Shown one piece after another: positions 55,610-63,544 of a stretch of DNA of 64,000 bases (its first letter is position 1; each line of letters starts with the position of its first letter). This stretch comes from Streptomyces sp. NBC_01142 (lineage in GTDB: Bacteria; Actinomycetota; Actinomycetes; Streptomycetales; Streptomycetaceae): assembly GCF_026341125.1 (NCBI RefSeq), contig NZ_JAPEOR010000002.1:310001-374000 (forward strand). The letters are read 5' to 3'. The notes beneath the pieces were generated by a model, which worked only from the letters and a program-made list of their open reading frames with translations, did no database searches and was not told the origin of the DNA. The position numbers were made by a program, and so were the translations under genes.

Positions 55610-56647
55610 CTAGCTCTTCTTCTCCAGCTGGTTGGCCCACAGCTTCGGGTCGTCCACGTTCTCCTTGGTCACCAGCGGCGCGGGAAGCTGGTCCTCGAAA
55701 CCGTTCGGGATCTTGATGATCGTGGAGTCGTGGTCGGTCGGCCCCTCCTTGGGGGTCTTTCCTTCCAGCGCCTGCCTGGCGTAGTACAGCGCGTACTTGG
55801 CGTACAGGTCGGCGGGCTGGGAGACGGTGGCGTCGATCTTCCCGGCCTTGATGGCGTCCAGCTCCTCCGGGATGCCGTCATTGGAGATGATCGTGATGTG
55901 GCCCGGCGTGCCCGGGGCCTTGAGCAGCTTCTTCTGCTCCAGCAGCGCGAGGGTGGGCTGCAGGAAGACCCCGCCGGCCTGCATGTAGATGCCGTTGATG
56001 TCAGGGTGGGCGGCCAGCGTGGACTGGAGTTTCGCGGAGGCGATGTCGCCCTTCCATTCGGTGGCCAGCTCGAAGACCTTGATGCCGGGGAAGTTCTTGT
56101 CCATGCACGACTTGAAGGCCTCGGAGCGGTCCCGGCCGTTGATGGACGACAGGTCGCCCTGGAACTCGACGACCTTGCCCTTGCCCTTGAGCTGCTCGCC
56201 GAGGTAGGTGCAGGCCTGCTCGCCGTAGGCGCGGTTGTCCGCCCGGACCACCATGTAGACGCTGCCCTTGTCGGGCCGGGTGTCGACGCTGACGACCGGA
56301 ATCTCCTTCTCCTCCAGCGTCCGGAGTGTCTCGGCTATCGCGCCGGTGTCCTGCGGAGCCATGACGACGGCCTTGGCACCCTGGTCGGTGAAGACCTGGA
56401 CATGGGAGACGAGCTTTCCGATGTCGTTCTGGGAGTTCGTCAGGGACAGCGCATCCACCTCGCCGCCCTTGACGCCCTTCTCGACGTACTGCTGGTAGGA
56501 GTTCCAGAAGTCGCTGTCGCTGCGCGGCAGATCGATGCCCACCTTGCCTCCGCCGGACCCGCTGTCCGTGTCACGGTTGCAGCCCGCGAGGGCGGTCACG
56601 GCCAGAAGTACTGCGCAGGCCGCGGCACTTGTCGTACGCACTCTCAT
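55610..56647 (-). CDS. Sugar ABC transporter substrate-binding lipoprotein (RbsB type)
   Basis: Periplasmic-binding-like protein, 345 aa, with lipobox TALAGC (Cys 23). The fold's landmarks are GKVGIDLPRSDSDFWNSYQQYV near residue 35, VQVFTDQGAKAVVMAPQDTGAI near 85 and the ligand-contact region NGIYMQAGGVFLQPTL near 230. ATG 56647. It lies between the SDR gene and the ATPase gene in the operon. Confidence 0.92.
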   Translation of the reverse strand: MRVRTTSAAACAVLLAVTALAGCNRDTDSGSGGGKVGIDLPRSDSDFWNSYQQYVEKGVKGGEVDALSLTNSQNDIGKLVSHVQVFTDQGAKAVVMAPQDTGAIAETLRTLEEKEIPVVSVDTRPDKGSVYMVVRADNRAYGEQACTYLGEQLKGKGKVVEFQGDLSSINGRDRSEAFKSCMDKNFPGIKVFELATEWKGDIASAKLQSTLAAHPDINGIYMQAGGVFLQPTLALLEQKKLLKAPGTPGHITIISNDGIPEELDAIKAGKIDATVSQPADLYAKYALYYARQALEGKTPKEGPTDHDSTIIKIPNGFEDQLPAPLVTKENVDDPKLWANQLEKKS

Positions 56648-56677
56648 TGTCCCGTCCTTCGGTGGGTGTCGGCTCAG

Positions 56678-57454
56678 TCAGGTGGCGGGGCGCAGCCGCA
56701 GGCCCTGCATTCCGCCGTCGACCGCGAGTGCCGTGCCCGTGACGGCGGCCGCGGCGGGGCCGGCGAGATACACGACGGCGGCGGCGACCTCTTCCGCAGC
56801 GACCAGCCGTCCGGTCGGCTGGCGGGCCTCGAGGGCGGCACGTTCGGCCGCGGGGTCGTCGGCCCGGTCGAGCAGGCGGCCGATCCAGGGGGTGTCGGCG
56901 GTGCCGGGGTTGACACAGTTGACGCGGATGCCCTCGCGGACGTGGTCGGCGGCCATGGCGAGGGTGAGGGAGAGGACGGCGCCCTTGCTGGCGCTGTACA
57001 GGGCGCGCTGGGGCAGGCCGGCGGTGGCGGCGATGGAGCAGGTCTGGGTGATGGAGACATGGCCGGGGCGGTCGGCGGCGGCGCGGCGCAGATGCGGCAG
57101 GGCGTGCCGGGCGGTCCGCACCATGCCCAGCACGTTGATGTCGAGGACGCGCTGCCATTCGTCGTCGGCGTTGTCCACGACGGTGCCGATGGCGCCGATG
57201 CCGGCGTTGGAGACGACAGTGTGCAGCGCCCCGAACTCCGCGGCCGCCGCGTCCACGGCCGCGCGTACGGCCGCGTCGTCGGTGACGTCGGCCTTGAGGG
57301 CGAGGACGCCGTCGGGCGCTCCCGCCGTCTCGCGGTCCAGTACGGCGACGCGGGCGCCGCGCTCGAGCAGCAGTGCCGCCACGGCGGCCCCGATGCCCGA
57401 CGCTCCGCCGGTCACCATGGCCGACATTCCCTCGAAGTCCCTTGTCGCCGTCAT
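56678..57454 (-). CDS. Short-chain dehydrogenase, probable 2-keto-3-deoxy-L-fuconate dehydrogenase
   Basis: NAD(P)-dependent SDR, 258 aa. Cofactor motif TGGASGIG near residue 15, VSNAGIG near 84 and catalytic YSASK near 150. It overlaps the dehydratase stop by four bases (ATGA), so the two are coupled. In the L-fucose pathway known from Xanthomonas and Burkholderia, the product of fuconate dehydratase is oxidised by an SDR of this kind, which supports the inferred role. Other SDR reactions cannot be excluded. Confidence 0.85.
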   Translation of the reverse strand: MTATRDFEGMSAMVTGGASGIGAAVAALLLERGARVAVLDRETAGAPDGVLALKADVTDDAAVRAAVDAAAAEFGALHTVVSNAGIGAIGTVVDNADDEWQRVLDINVLGMVRTARHALPHLRRAAADRPGHVSITQTCSIAATAGLPQRALYSASKGAVLSLTLAMAADHVREGIRVNCVNPGTADTPWIGRLLDRADDPAAERAALEARQPTGRLVAAEEVAAAVVYLAGPAAAAVTGTALAVDGGMQGLRLRPAT

Positions 57455-58770
57455 GGGTTGACCTCCTCGATGGCGCGGCGGGCCTGCCAGACGGGCCCTT
57501 CCGGATAGCGGTGCGCGGCGATCGACGCGGGCAGCATGCGGGCCGAGAAGCCCGGTACGCGGGGGGCGGCGTAGCGACCGGAGACGAGCACTGCGGGGTC
57601 GGTGAAGTGCTCGTGCAGGTGGTCGACGTACTCGATGACGCGGTCCTCCCAGCTGCCGGAGACGGCGACGTAGTCGAACATGGCGAGATGCTGGACGAGT
57701 TCGCACAGTCCTACCCCGCCGGCGTGCGGGCAGACGGGGACGCCGTACTTGGCGGCGAGCAGCAGGATCGCGAGGTTCTCGTTGACTCCGGCGACGCGGG
57801 TGGCGTCGATCTGGACGAAGTCGACGGCCCCGGCCTGGAGCAGCTGTTTGAAGACGACGCGGTTGGCGACGTGTTCGCCGGTGGCGACCTTGACCGGCTG
57901 GCCGGCGCGTACGGCGGCGTGGCCGAGGATGTCGTCGGGGCTGGTCGGCTCCTCGATCCAGTGCGGTTCGTACGGGGCGAGGGCCTTCATCCAGCGCACC
58001 GCGTCGGCAACGTCCCAGCGCTGATTGGCGTCCACGGCGATGCGTATGGAAGGACCGACGGCGGCGCGGGCCAGCTTCATCCGCCGGACGTCGTCCTCGA
58101 TGTCCCCGCCGACCTTCAGCTTGATCTGGCCGAAGCCGTCGGCGACGGCCTCCTTGGCCAGCTCGACCAGCTTCTCGTCGGAGTACCCGAGCCAGCCGGG
58201 CGAGGTGGTGTAGGCGGGATAGCCCTTGTCGCGCAGCTCCGCGGCCCGCTCGGCCCGGCCGGGTTCGGCGGCGCACAGCAGGCGCAGCGCCTCTTCGGGA
58301 GTGAGGACGTCGGTGAGATATCGGAAGTCGACGAGCGAGACGAGTTCCTCGGGTGTCATCGAGGCGAGGAACTCCCACACCGGCTGCCCGGCGCGCTTGG
58401 CCGCCAGGTCCCACGCGGCGTTGACCACCGCACCGGCCGCCATGTGCATCACGCCCTTCTCCGGGCCGAGCCAGCGCAGTTGCGAATCGTGGGTGAGTTC
58501 GAGGTGGAGCGCGGCGAGATCGGCTGCGGTACGGGGGGCCGGTCGCCCCAGCACATAGGGCCGCAGAGCCTCGATGGCTGCGGCGGTGACATCGTTGCCG
58601 CGCCCGATGGTGAAGCAGAAGCCGTGTCCCTCGGCCCCGTCGGTGGCGCGCATCACCACATAGGCGGCGGAGTAGTCGGGGTCCGGGTTCATGGCGTCCG
58701 AGCCGTCGAGCTGTTCCGAGGTGGGGAAGCGGATGTCATGAACCTCGAACTCCGTGACGGTCTGGCTCAT
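57451..58770 (-). CDS. L-fuconate dehydratase (enolase superfamily)
   Basis: Mg-dependent dehydratase of the mandelate racemase group, 439 aa, normal length for FucD/ENOSF1 proteins. The catalytic lysine pair is in [10 protein letters not shown] near residue 215. Metal ligands are DANQRWDV near 245, [14 protein letters not shown] near 275 and the following glutamate region; the general base His is in [16 protein letters not shown] near 350. ATG 58770. It leads the operon, under the operator/promoter at 58790-58845. The specific substrate is assigned by similarity of these motifs from memory. Confidence 0.88.
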   Translation of the reverse strand: MSQTVTEFEVHDIRFPTSEQLDGSDAMNPDPDYSAAYVVMRATDGAEGHGFCFTIGRGNDVTAAAIEALRPYVLGRPAPRTAADLAALHLELTHDSQLRWLGPEKGVMHMAAGAVVNAAWDLAAKRAGQPVWEFLASMTPEELVSLVDFRYLTDVLTPEEALRLLCAAEPGRAERAAELRDKGYPAYTTSPGWLGYSDEKLVELAKEAVADGFGQIKLKVGGDIEDDVRRMKLARAAVGPSIRIAVDANQRWDVADAVRWMKALAPYEPHWIEEPTSPDDILGHAAVRAGQPVKVATGEHVANRVVFKQLLQAGAVDFVQIDATRVAGVNENLAILLLAAKYGVPVCPHAGGVGLCELVQHLAMFDYVAVSGSWEDRVIEYVDHLHEHFTDPAVLVSGRYAAPRVPGFSARMLPASIAAHRYPEGPVWQARRAIEEVNP

Positions 58771-58789
58771 GCACGCACCCCCGAGAAGA

Positions 58790-58845
58790 ACATCGGACCT
58801 CTCTTGGTCATCCGATGTATAGCGCCGCTCAGGCGACAACGTCCA
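58790..58845 (-). promoter_or_regulatory. Promoter and tandem operators of the fuconate operon
   Basis: Two copies of the regulator's core motif ACATCNGATGT: 58790-58800 (9 of 11) and 58808-58818 (10 of 11), centres 18 bases apart. The second overlaps a minus-strand -10 TATACA (58821-58816), which lies 18 bases from TGGACG (58845-58840). Binding would block the promoter. Confidence 0.7.
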
Positions 58846-59036
58846 GGGTCGGGGCGAACAATTTCGTACACAGCTCGGATGAATCATGTGATGAATCAGC
58901 TCTCGGATGCCCCGGATCCCCGCCGTGTGCCCTGGCTCGCCGAAGTTCACCCTGCCGTGCAAGGGGGCTGCGGCGGGGGACCCCGTAAGCCGTAAGGTTG
59001 GGGCGTACGAAAGGGAACTTCGGAAGGAGGCACTGG

Positions 59037-60041
59037 GTGATCGAGCTCGAGGGGGTACCCGAGCTGATCGACCCGGTCATGGTGGCCGCGTTCGAGGGCT
59101 GGAACGACGCCGGCGACGCTGCCTCCACCGCGGTCGCACACCTGGACCGGGAATGGAAGGGCGAGGTGTTCGCGGCGCTCGACGCCGAGGACTACTACGA
59201 CTTCCAGGTCAACCGGCCCACGGTGTGGCTGGACGGCGGGGTACGGAAGATCACCTGGCCCACCACCCGGCTGTCCGTGGTCCGCATCGGCGGCGACAAG
59301 CCGCGCGACCTGGTGCTGGTCCGCGGTATCGAGCCGTCCATGCGCTGGCGCTCGTTCTGCAACGAGATCCTGGGCTTCGCCCACGAGCTCGGCGTCGAGA
59401 TGGTGGTCATTCTGGGCGCGCTCCTGGGCGACACCCCGCACACCCGGCCGGTGCCGGTCAGCGGGATCACCTCGGACGCGGATCTGGCCAGGACGATGGA
59501 TCTGGAGGAGACCAGGTACGAGGGGCCGACCGGCATCGTCGGGATCCTCCAGGAGGCGTGCACGCACGCGGGAGTGCCCGCGGTGAGTCTGTGGGCGGCG
59601 GTGCCGCACTATGTGTCGCAGCCGCCCAACCCCAAGGCGACGCTGGCGCTCCTCAACCGGCTGGAGGACCTCATCGGCCTCCGTATCCCGCTGGGTGAAC
59701 TGCCCGAGGACGCACGGGCATGGCAGCTCGGGGTGGACCAACTGGCCGCCGAGGACAGCGAAGTGGCGGAGTACGTCCAGACGCTGGAGGAGGCGCGGGA
59801 CACCGCGGAGCTGCCCGAGGCGTCCGGCGAGGCCATCGCGCGCGAGTTCGAGCGGTATCTGCGGCGACGCGACGGCGGGCCGGGGCATGCGACCGACGGG
59901 GGCGAGGGCAGTTCGTATCTGCGCGACACCTCCAGCGGGCGCACGCGGCCGCCGAAGCCTCCACGGGTGGAGCCGGAATCCGGAGCCGAGGCAGAAGCCG
60001 AGGCGGAGGCCGGGGACGAGGAAGATTCCTCGGAGGACTGA
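59037..60041 (+). CDS. PAC2 (proteasome assembly chaperone) family protein
   Basis: 334 aa. The PAC2 fold is marked by [22 protein letters not shown] near residue 15, [13 protein letters not shown] near 55, [19 protein letters not shown] near 125 and [11 protein letters not shown] near 185. A C-terminal helical part (residues 205-285) is followed by an acidic tail with an EAEAEAEA run. GTG 59037 with AAGGAGG six bases upstream is preferred over the longer frame. Homologues are general in actinobacteria; a link to the PrcBA proteasome, encoded 31 kb away, is unproven. Confidence 0.92.
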   Translation: MIELEGVPELIDPVMVAAFEGWNDAGDAASTAVAHLDREWKGEVFAALDAEDYYDFQVNRPTVWLDGGVRKITWPTTRLSVVRIGGDKPRDLVLVRGIEPSMRWRSFCNEILGFAHELGVEMVVILGALLGDTPHTRPVPVSGITSDADLARTMDLEETRYEGPTGIVGILQEACTHAGVPAVSLWAAVPHYVSQPPNPKATLALLNRLEDLIGLRIPLGELPEDARAWQLGVDQLAAEDSEVAEYVQTLEEARDTAELPEASGEAIAREFERYLRRRDGGPGHATDGGEGSSYLRDTSSGRTRPPKPPRVEPESGAEAEAEAEAGDEEDSSED

Positions 60042-60126
60042 GGTCCATCGGTCCGAAGTACTCACAGGGGACTGAGCGGTTCAGCGGTTCAGCGGCAGGT
60101 TCAGGGGCTCGAGGTTCAGCAGGGAG

Positions 60127-60161
60127 CGGCGGGGCGGCACCGATGAGGTGCCGCCCCGCCG
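60127..60161. terminator. Bidirectional terminator between the PAC2 and secreted propeller genes
   Basis: CGGCGGGGCGGCACC, loop GATGA, GGTGCCGCCCCGCCG: perfect 15-bp stem between convergent genes. Confidence 0.9.
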
Positions 60162-60195
60162 TTGTGCGTCGCGGCCGGCCGCTCGCTCAGACCTG

Positions 60196-61164
60196 TCAGA
60201 CCTGGTCGACCGCCACCGCGTCGTACGTCGTGTCAGGCGTCGGCTGCACGTCGAAGCGGGCGTTGGGCAGATAGATCCGGTCGCCCCAGGCCGCCGCCGT
60301 CGTGGGCACCTTGAATCGCTCCGGATCGGTGATCCGGGTGACGGCCCTGCCCTGCAGCCCCGAGTCGCTGAGCCGCAGCACGTCGATGGCGTTCTGTCGC
60401 TGCTGTACGACATAGAGGAGCCGGCCGAGGAGCAACAGCCCGTCGCCGTTGGGGAGTCGGGTGTCACCGATGTCGACGCGGCGCGCGATTCCCGTGCGCG
60501 GATCGACCCGCATCAGTGCACCGCCGCCGACCATGGAGTTGACCATCAGCAGAGCGCGTCCGTCCGGCGTGCGCGCGATGCCGTTGGCCGTGAAGTCGGG
60601 CCCCTGCTCCCAGTCGCCGCCCAGCGGGACGGTCGTCACCTTGCCTCCCGGCTCGCCCTGCCGGCCGAGCGGGAGGCGGTAGATCTGCGGTGTGAATGAA
60701 TCCGTGAACCAGGCGGCGCCCGGCGTGAGGATCACATCGTTGACCATCGTCTTGTCCGAGCCGACGGTATAGGTCTTCAGCAGTGTGCCCGAGCGGGCGT
60801 CGGCGATACGGATCTCCCGGCTCTGACCGCCGCAGAGGAACAACAGCCGCTCGCGCCGGTCGATCTTCAGCCCGATCACGGGGTGTTCGGCACCGAGACC
60901 CCGGCTGATGACGCGTCCACGGCCGCTGGCCAGGCTCACCCGGTAGACGTCGCCGCTCGCGATCGACCCGAAGTAGGCGTACGGACTCGATCCGATGGTG
61001 ATGCCCTCCGGCCGGAAGCCGTCCGGCAGGGGGAAACGGGTGGGCCATCGCTGTCCGGTGAATCCGGCCGCGCGGGCCACCCCGCCCAGCGGGGAGAGAA
61101 GCACGGCGCCACCGAACGCGGCCGCCGCTCCGAGAACTCTCCGACGTGCGAAGGAAGGGTGCAT
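60196..61164 (-). CDS. Tat-secreted SMP-30/beta-propeller-like protein
   Basis: 322 aa. The N terminus SFARRRVLGAAAAFGGAVLLSPLGGVARA is a twin-arginine-like signal ending in an ARA cleavage site. The mature part shows repeated strands and the SMP-30-like pattern PDGFRPEGITIGSSPYAYFGSIASGDVYRV, GSDKTMVNDVILTPGAAWFTDS, PDFTANGIARTPDGRALLMVN. ATG 61164 with GGAAGGA upstream. It may be a lactonase-like or binding protein. Given the nearby fuconate operon a sugar lactonase role is tempting, but the gene is separated by PAC2 and the evidence is weak. Confidence 0.82.
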   Translation of the reverse strand: MHPSFARRRVLGAAAAFGGAVLLSPLGGVARAAGFTGQRWPTRFPLPDGFRPEGITIGSSPYAYFGSIASGDVYRVSLASGRGRVISRGLGAEHPVIGLKIDRRERLLFLCGGQSREIRIADARSGTLLKTYTVGSDKTMVNDVILTPGAAWFTDSFTPQIYRLPLGRQGEPGGKVTTVPLGGDWEQGPDFTANGIARTPDGRALLMVNSMVGGGALMRVDPRTGIARRVDIGDTRLPNGDGLLLLGRLLYVVQQRQNAIDVLRLSDSGLQGRAVTRITDPERFKVPTTAAAWGDRIYLPNARFDVQPTPDTTYDAVAVDQV

Positions 61165-61547
61165 GGCTCGTCCTTCCGGCAAACGTTCTGCAGATACTCC
61201 CACCTCAGCACACGACAGGCCCCTCCGCAGCACATGGCCGGATCGTCCCGTTACATCACCTTCGAGCAGCAATGCTCAGGGCTTCCGGGACGTAATGACA
61301 CCCTTCCCGGGCCGGACGCCGATCCTCTGCCGGCGTGCGCTTCGGGAGCGGGCGACGAAGGCGGCGAACAGGCCAGCCATGCGGCAAGTGCCGCATGGCC
61401 TGAGCCGTGTTGGTGATCTGGTGGGTGATCTGATGGCGCGTGTGCGGCGCGTTGGCACGTACACCGTCACGGGCGTGCGTCCGCCGCTCCTGGACCCAGC
61501 GCACGCGGGTGGCACGTCCAGGAGCGGCGGGCGCAGCCGGGGCGGCT
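61165..61547. other. 383-base intergenic region between the secreted protein and mshC
   Basis: No gene is supported. It holds a tight hairpin, GCCATGCGGCA/TGCCGCATGGC with a 2-base loop (61376-61399), and the mshC terminator at 61477-61534. The upstream part contains the promoter region of the secreted protein. Confidence 0.55.
61477..61534 (-). terminator. Terminator of mshC
   Basis: GCGTCCGCCGCTCCTGGAC pairs with GTCCAGGAGCGGCGGGCGC (18 of 19) around a 20-base loop, 13 bases past the mshC stop. Confidence 0.8.
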
Positions 61548-62777
61548 CTACAGCGCTACGCCCAGCAGTGCGTCGACGGCGCGGGAGGCGAGGCCGGGTG
61601 CCCCCTCGTCCGTACCCCCGTCGGACTGCTGCAGAGCGGCCCAGCGGTCGACGGCCGCCAGCGCGGTGGGGGCGTCGAGGTCGTTCGCGAGTGCGTCGCG
61701 GATCTCCTCGACGAGAGCGTCGGCGGAGGGTCCGTCGGGCCGGGAGACGGCGGCGCGCCAGCGATCGAGCCGCTCGACGGCGTCCCGGAGAACGTGGTCG
61801 GTCCACTCCCAGTCGGCCCGGTAGTGGTGCGAGAGCAGCGCGAGCCGGATCGCTGCGGGGTCGACACCGTCACGGCGCAGCTTGGAGACGAAGACGAGGT
61901 TGCCCTTGGACTTGGACATCTTCTCGCCGTCGAGCGCGACCATGCCCGCGTGCACGTACGCCTTGGCGAAGGGGTACTCACCGGTGAGCGCCTGGGCGTG
62001 CGAGGCACCCATCTCGTGGTGGGGGAAGGCGAGATCCGACCCGCCGCCCTGCACGTCGAAGCCCATCCCCAGGTGGTCCAGAGCGATAGCCACACACTCG
62101 ATGTGCCAGCCGGGCCGGCCGAGGCCGAGGCTGGCGCCGTCCCAGCTCGGCTCGCCCTCGCGGGCGGCCATCCACAGCATCGGGTCGAGCGGGTTCTTCT
62201 TGCCGGGGCGGTCAGGGTCGCCGCCGCGCTCGGCGGACAGCAGCCGCATCGCCTCGGCGTCGAGGTTCGACACCTCGCCGAAGTGCGGGTCGGACTCGAC
62301 GGAGAAGTAGATGTCCCCCTCGAGCTCATACGCGGCACCGGCGTCCCGCAGCCGCTCGACGAGCGGCACGATGCCGGGTATCGCCTCCACGGCGCCGATG
62401 TAGTGCTGCGGCGGCAGCATCCGGAGCGCGGTCATGTCCTCGCGGAACAGCGCGGTCTCCCGCTCGGCGAGCTCGGTCCAGTCGTGCCCGTCGCGGATGG
62501 CCCGTGCCAGAAGGGGGTCATCGACGTCGGTCACGTTCTGGACGTAGTGAACCTGCCGCTTGGTGTCGAGCCACACGCGCTGAACGAGGTCGAACGCGTT
62601 GTAGGTCGCCGCGTGACCCATGTGGGTCGCGTCGTACGGAGTGATGCCGCAGACGTAGATACGGGCGACGGGGCCGGGGTCGAGGGTCACAGGACCACCG
62701 GTCGCGGTGTCGTGGATCTGGAGGTCGCGGCCCTTGCCAGGCAGGGCGGGGACCTCAGAAGCGGGCCAGGCATGCAT
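61548..62777 (-). CDS. mshC: Cysteine--glucosaminyl-inositol ligase MshC (mycothiol biosynthesis)
   Basis: ATP-dependent ligase that joins L-cysteine to GlcN-Ins in the third step of mycothiol synthesis, 409 aa, related to cysteinyl-tRNA synthetase. The signature regions are [22 protein letters not shown] near residue 42 (HIGH-like), a zinc site around [33 protein letters not shown] near 225-260, and KMSKSKGN near 290. The anticodon-binding domain of CysRS is absent, as expected for MshC. TAGGCT lies six bases before ATG 62777, suggesting a leaderless mRNA. Confidence 0.96.
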   Translation of the reverse strand: MHAWPASEVPALPGKGRDLQIHDTATGGPVTLDPGPVARIYVCGITPYDATHMGHAATYNAFDLVQRVWLDTKRQVHYVQNVTDVDDPLLARAIRDGHDWTELAERETALFREDMTALRMLPPQHYIGAVEAIPGIVPLVERLRDAGAAYELEGDIYFSVESDPHFGEVSNLDAEAMRLLSAERGGDPDRPGKKNPLDPMLWMAAREGEPSWDGASLGLGRPGWHIECVAIALDHLGMGFDVQGGGSDLAFPHHEMGASHAQALTGEYPFAKAYVHAGMVALDGEKMSKSKGNLVFVSKLRRDGVDPAAIRLALLSHHYRADWEWTDHVLRDAVERLDRWRAAVSRPDGPSADALVEEIRDALANDLDAPTALAAVDRWAALQQSDGGTDEGAPGLASRAVDALLGVAL

Positions 62778-62783
62778 GTCATG

Positions 62784-62789
62784 AGCCTA
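62784..62789 (-). promoter_or_regulatory. -10 box TAGGCT of a leaderless mshC promoter
   Basis: Minus-strand TAGGCT, six bases (CATGAC), then ATG 62777; no ribosome-binding site. Confidence 0.6.
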
Positions 62790-62880
62790 ACCGGACGGGT
62801 GTTCCGTATACGAACCGGATCACCGATCTTGGCCGGATAGGCAGTCTTGTGGATGGCGGGGGTCTGTGCGGGGTTCCGGT

Positions 62881-62942
62881 GTGTCCGGTCCTGGGGGGTG
62901 CGGGTGGGTGCCTTGGGGTGTCCGGTCCTGGGGGGTGCGGGT
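62881..62942. repeat. Two 25-bp direct repeats, 37 bases apart
   Basis: Identical 25-base copies start at 62881 and 62918 (beginning GTGTCCGGTCC, ending GGTGCGGGT). The 37-base offset is the same as the period of the larger repeat field downstream. Confidence 0.85.
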
Positions 62943-63120
62943 TTGGGGTCCGCTCCGGGGTTGCGCCGGGACTGCACGATTTACGGCGCGCTGAAGGTGA
63001 CCCCGTGAGGGTGCCGTTTCCCGTGCGCCACACATCACGCTTTACGTCCCGGCTCCACCCCTGCGCGTCCCCCCGCCCGTGACCGGAGCCAAGCCCGCAC
63101 GCGCCGCACCCAGCAAAGCC

Positions 63121-63480
63121 GACGCCCATGGGGGGCGTGCCGCTCGCGTCGCGTGGCCGATGCTCGTGGGGGTGTGGCCCGTAAGCCGCTCGCTGCGGTC
63201 GATGCTCGTGAGGTGTGTGCCTCTCGCGTCGCGCCGCATGGACGGCGCTCTTGGGGGTGTACCCCTCGCGTCGCGTGGACGGTGCTCGTGGGGGTGTGTC
63301 TCTCGCGTCGCGTGGGCGGTGCCCCAGGGGGTGTGGGGCATCGGCTTCGCATGTCTGCCTCACCCCGCGGGGGTGTGGGGCATCGTGCCGGGAAGCCGAC
63401 GCAGTCCGGTGCTCGTTGGCGGTGCCCGTACGTCTCGCGCCGCGAAGGTGGCGTCCCTGGGGGTGTGGGGGCGTCAGTCC
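63121..63480. repeat. Degenerate tandem repeat field, about 37-45-base unit
   Basis: Eight to nine diverged copies of a unit of the form CGGTGCTCGTGGGGGTGTG then CTCTCGCGTCGCGTGG. Two adjacent copies (63242-63315) are exactly 37 bases each and nearly identical. The whole stretch 62778-63493 has no convincing gene: the open frames are Arg/Pro/His-rich and shift phase with each unit, since 37 is not a multiple of three. Confidence 0.8.
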
Positions 63481-63493
63481 CCACACCCACCTT

Positions 63494-63528
63494 CCCCCAC
63501 GTAGTGGGGGCCTGGGGGCTCCCCCCAG
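63494..63528 (-). terminator. Double hairpin downstream of the right-edge gene
   Basis: CCCCCAC/GTGGGGG with a 3-base loop, next to CTGGGGG/CCCCCAG; both lie within 50 bases past the stop of the minus-strand gene at the edge. Confidence 0.65.
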
Positions 63529-63544
63529 TTTCGGGTTCGGGAAC

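Noticed and set aside
61256..61504. 82-aa minus-strand ORF between the secreted protein and mshC
   Set aside because: It spans two hairpins including the mshC terminator, and its composition is non-protein-like.
62881..63480. CRISPR array
   Set aside because: The units are degenerate and contiguous with no unique spacers, and no cas genes are present; the Fe-S nuclease at 36 kb is RecB-like in context.
62779..63486. 235-aa minus-strand ORF across the repeat field
   Set aside because: Arg/His/Pro-rich, no start signal, and the repeat units change its phase; not a credible gene.
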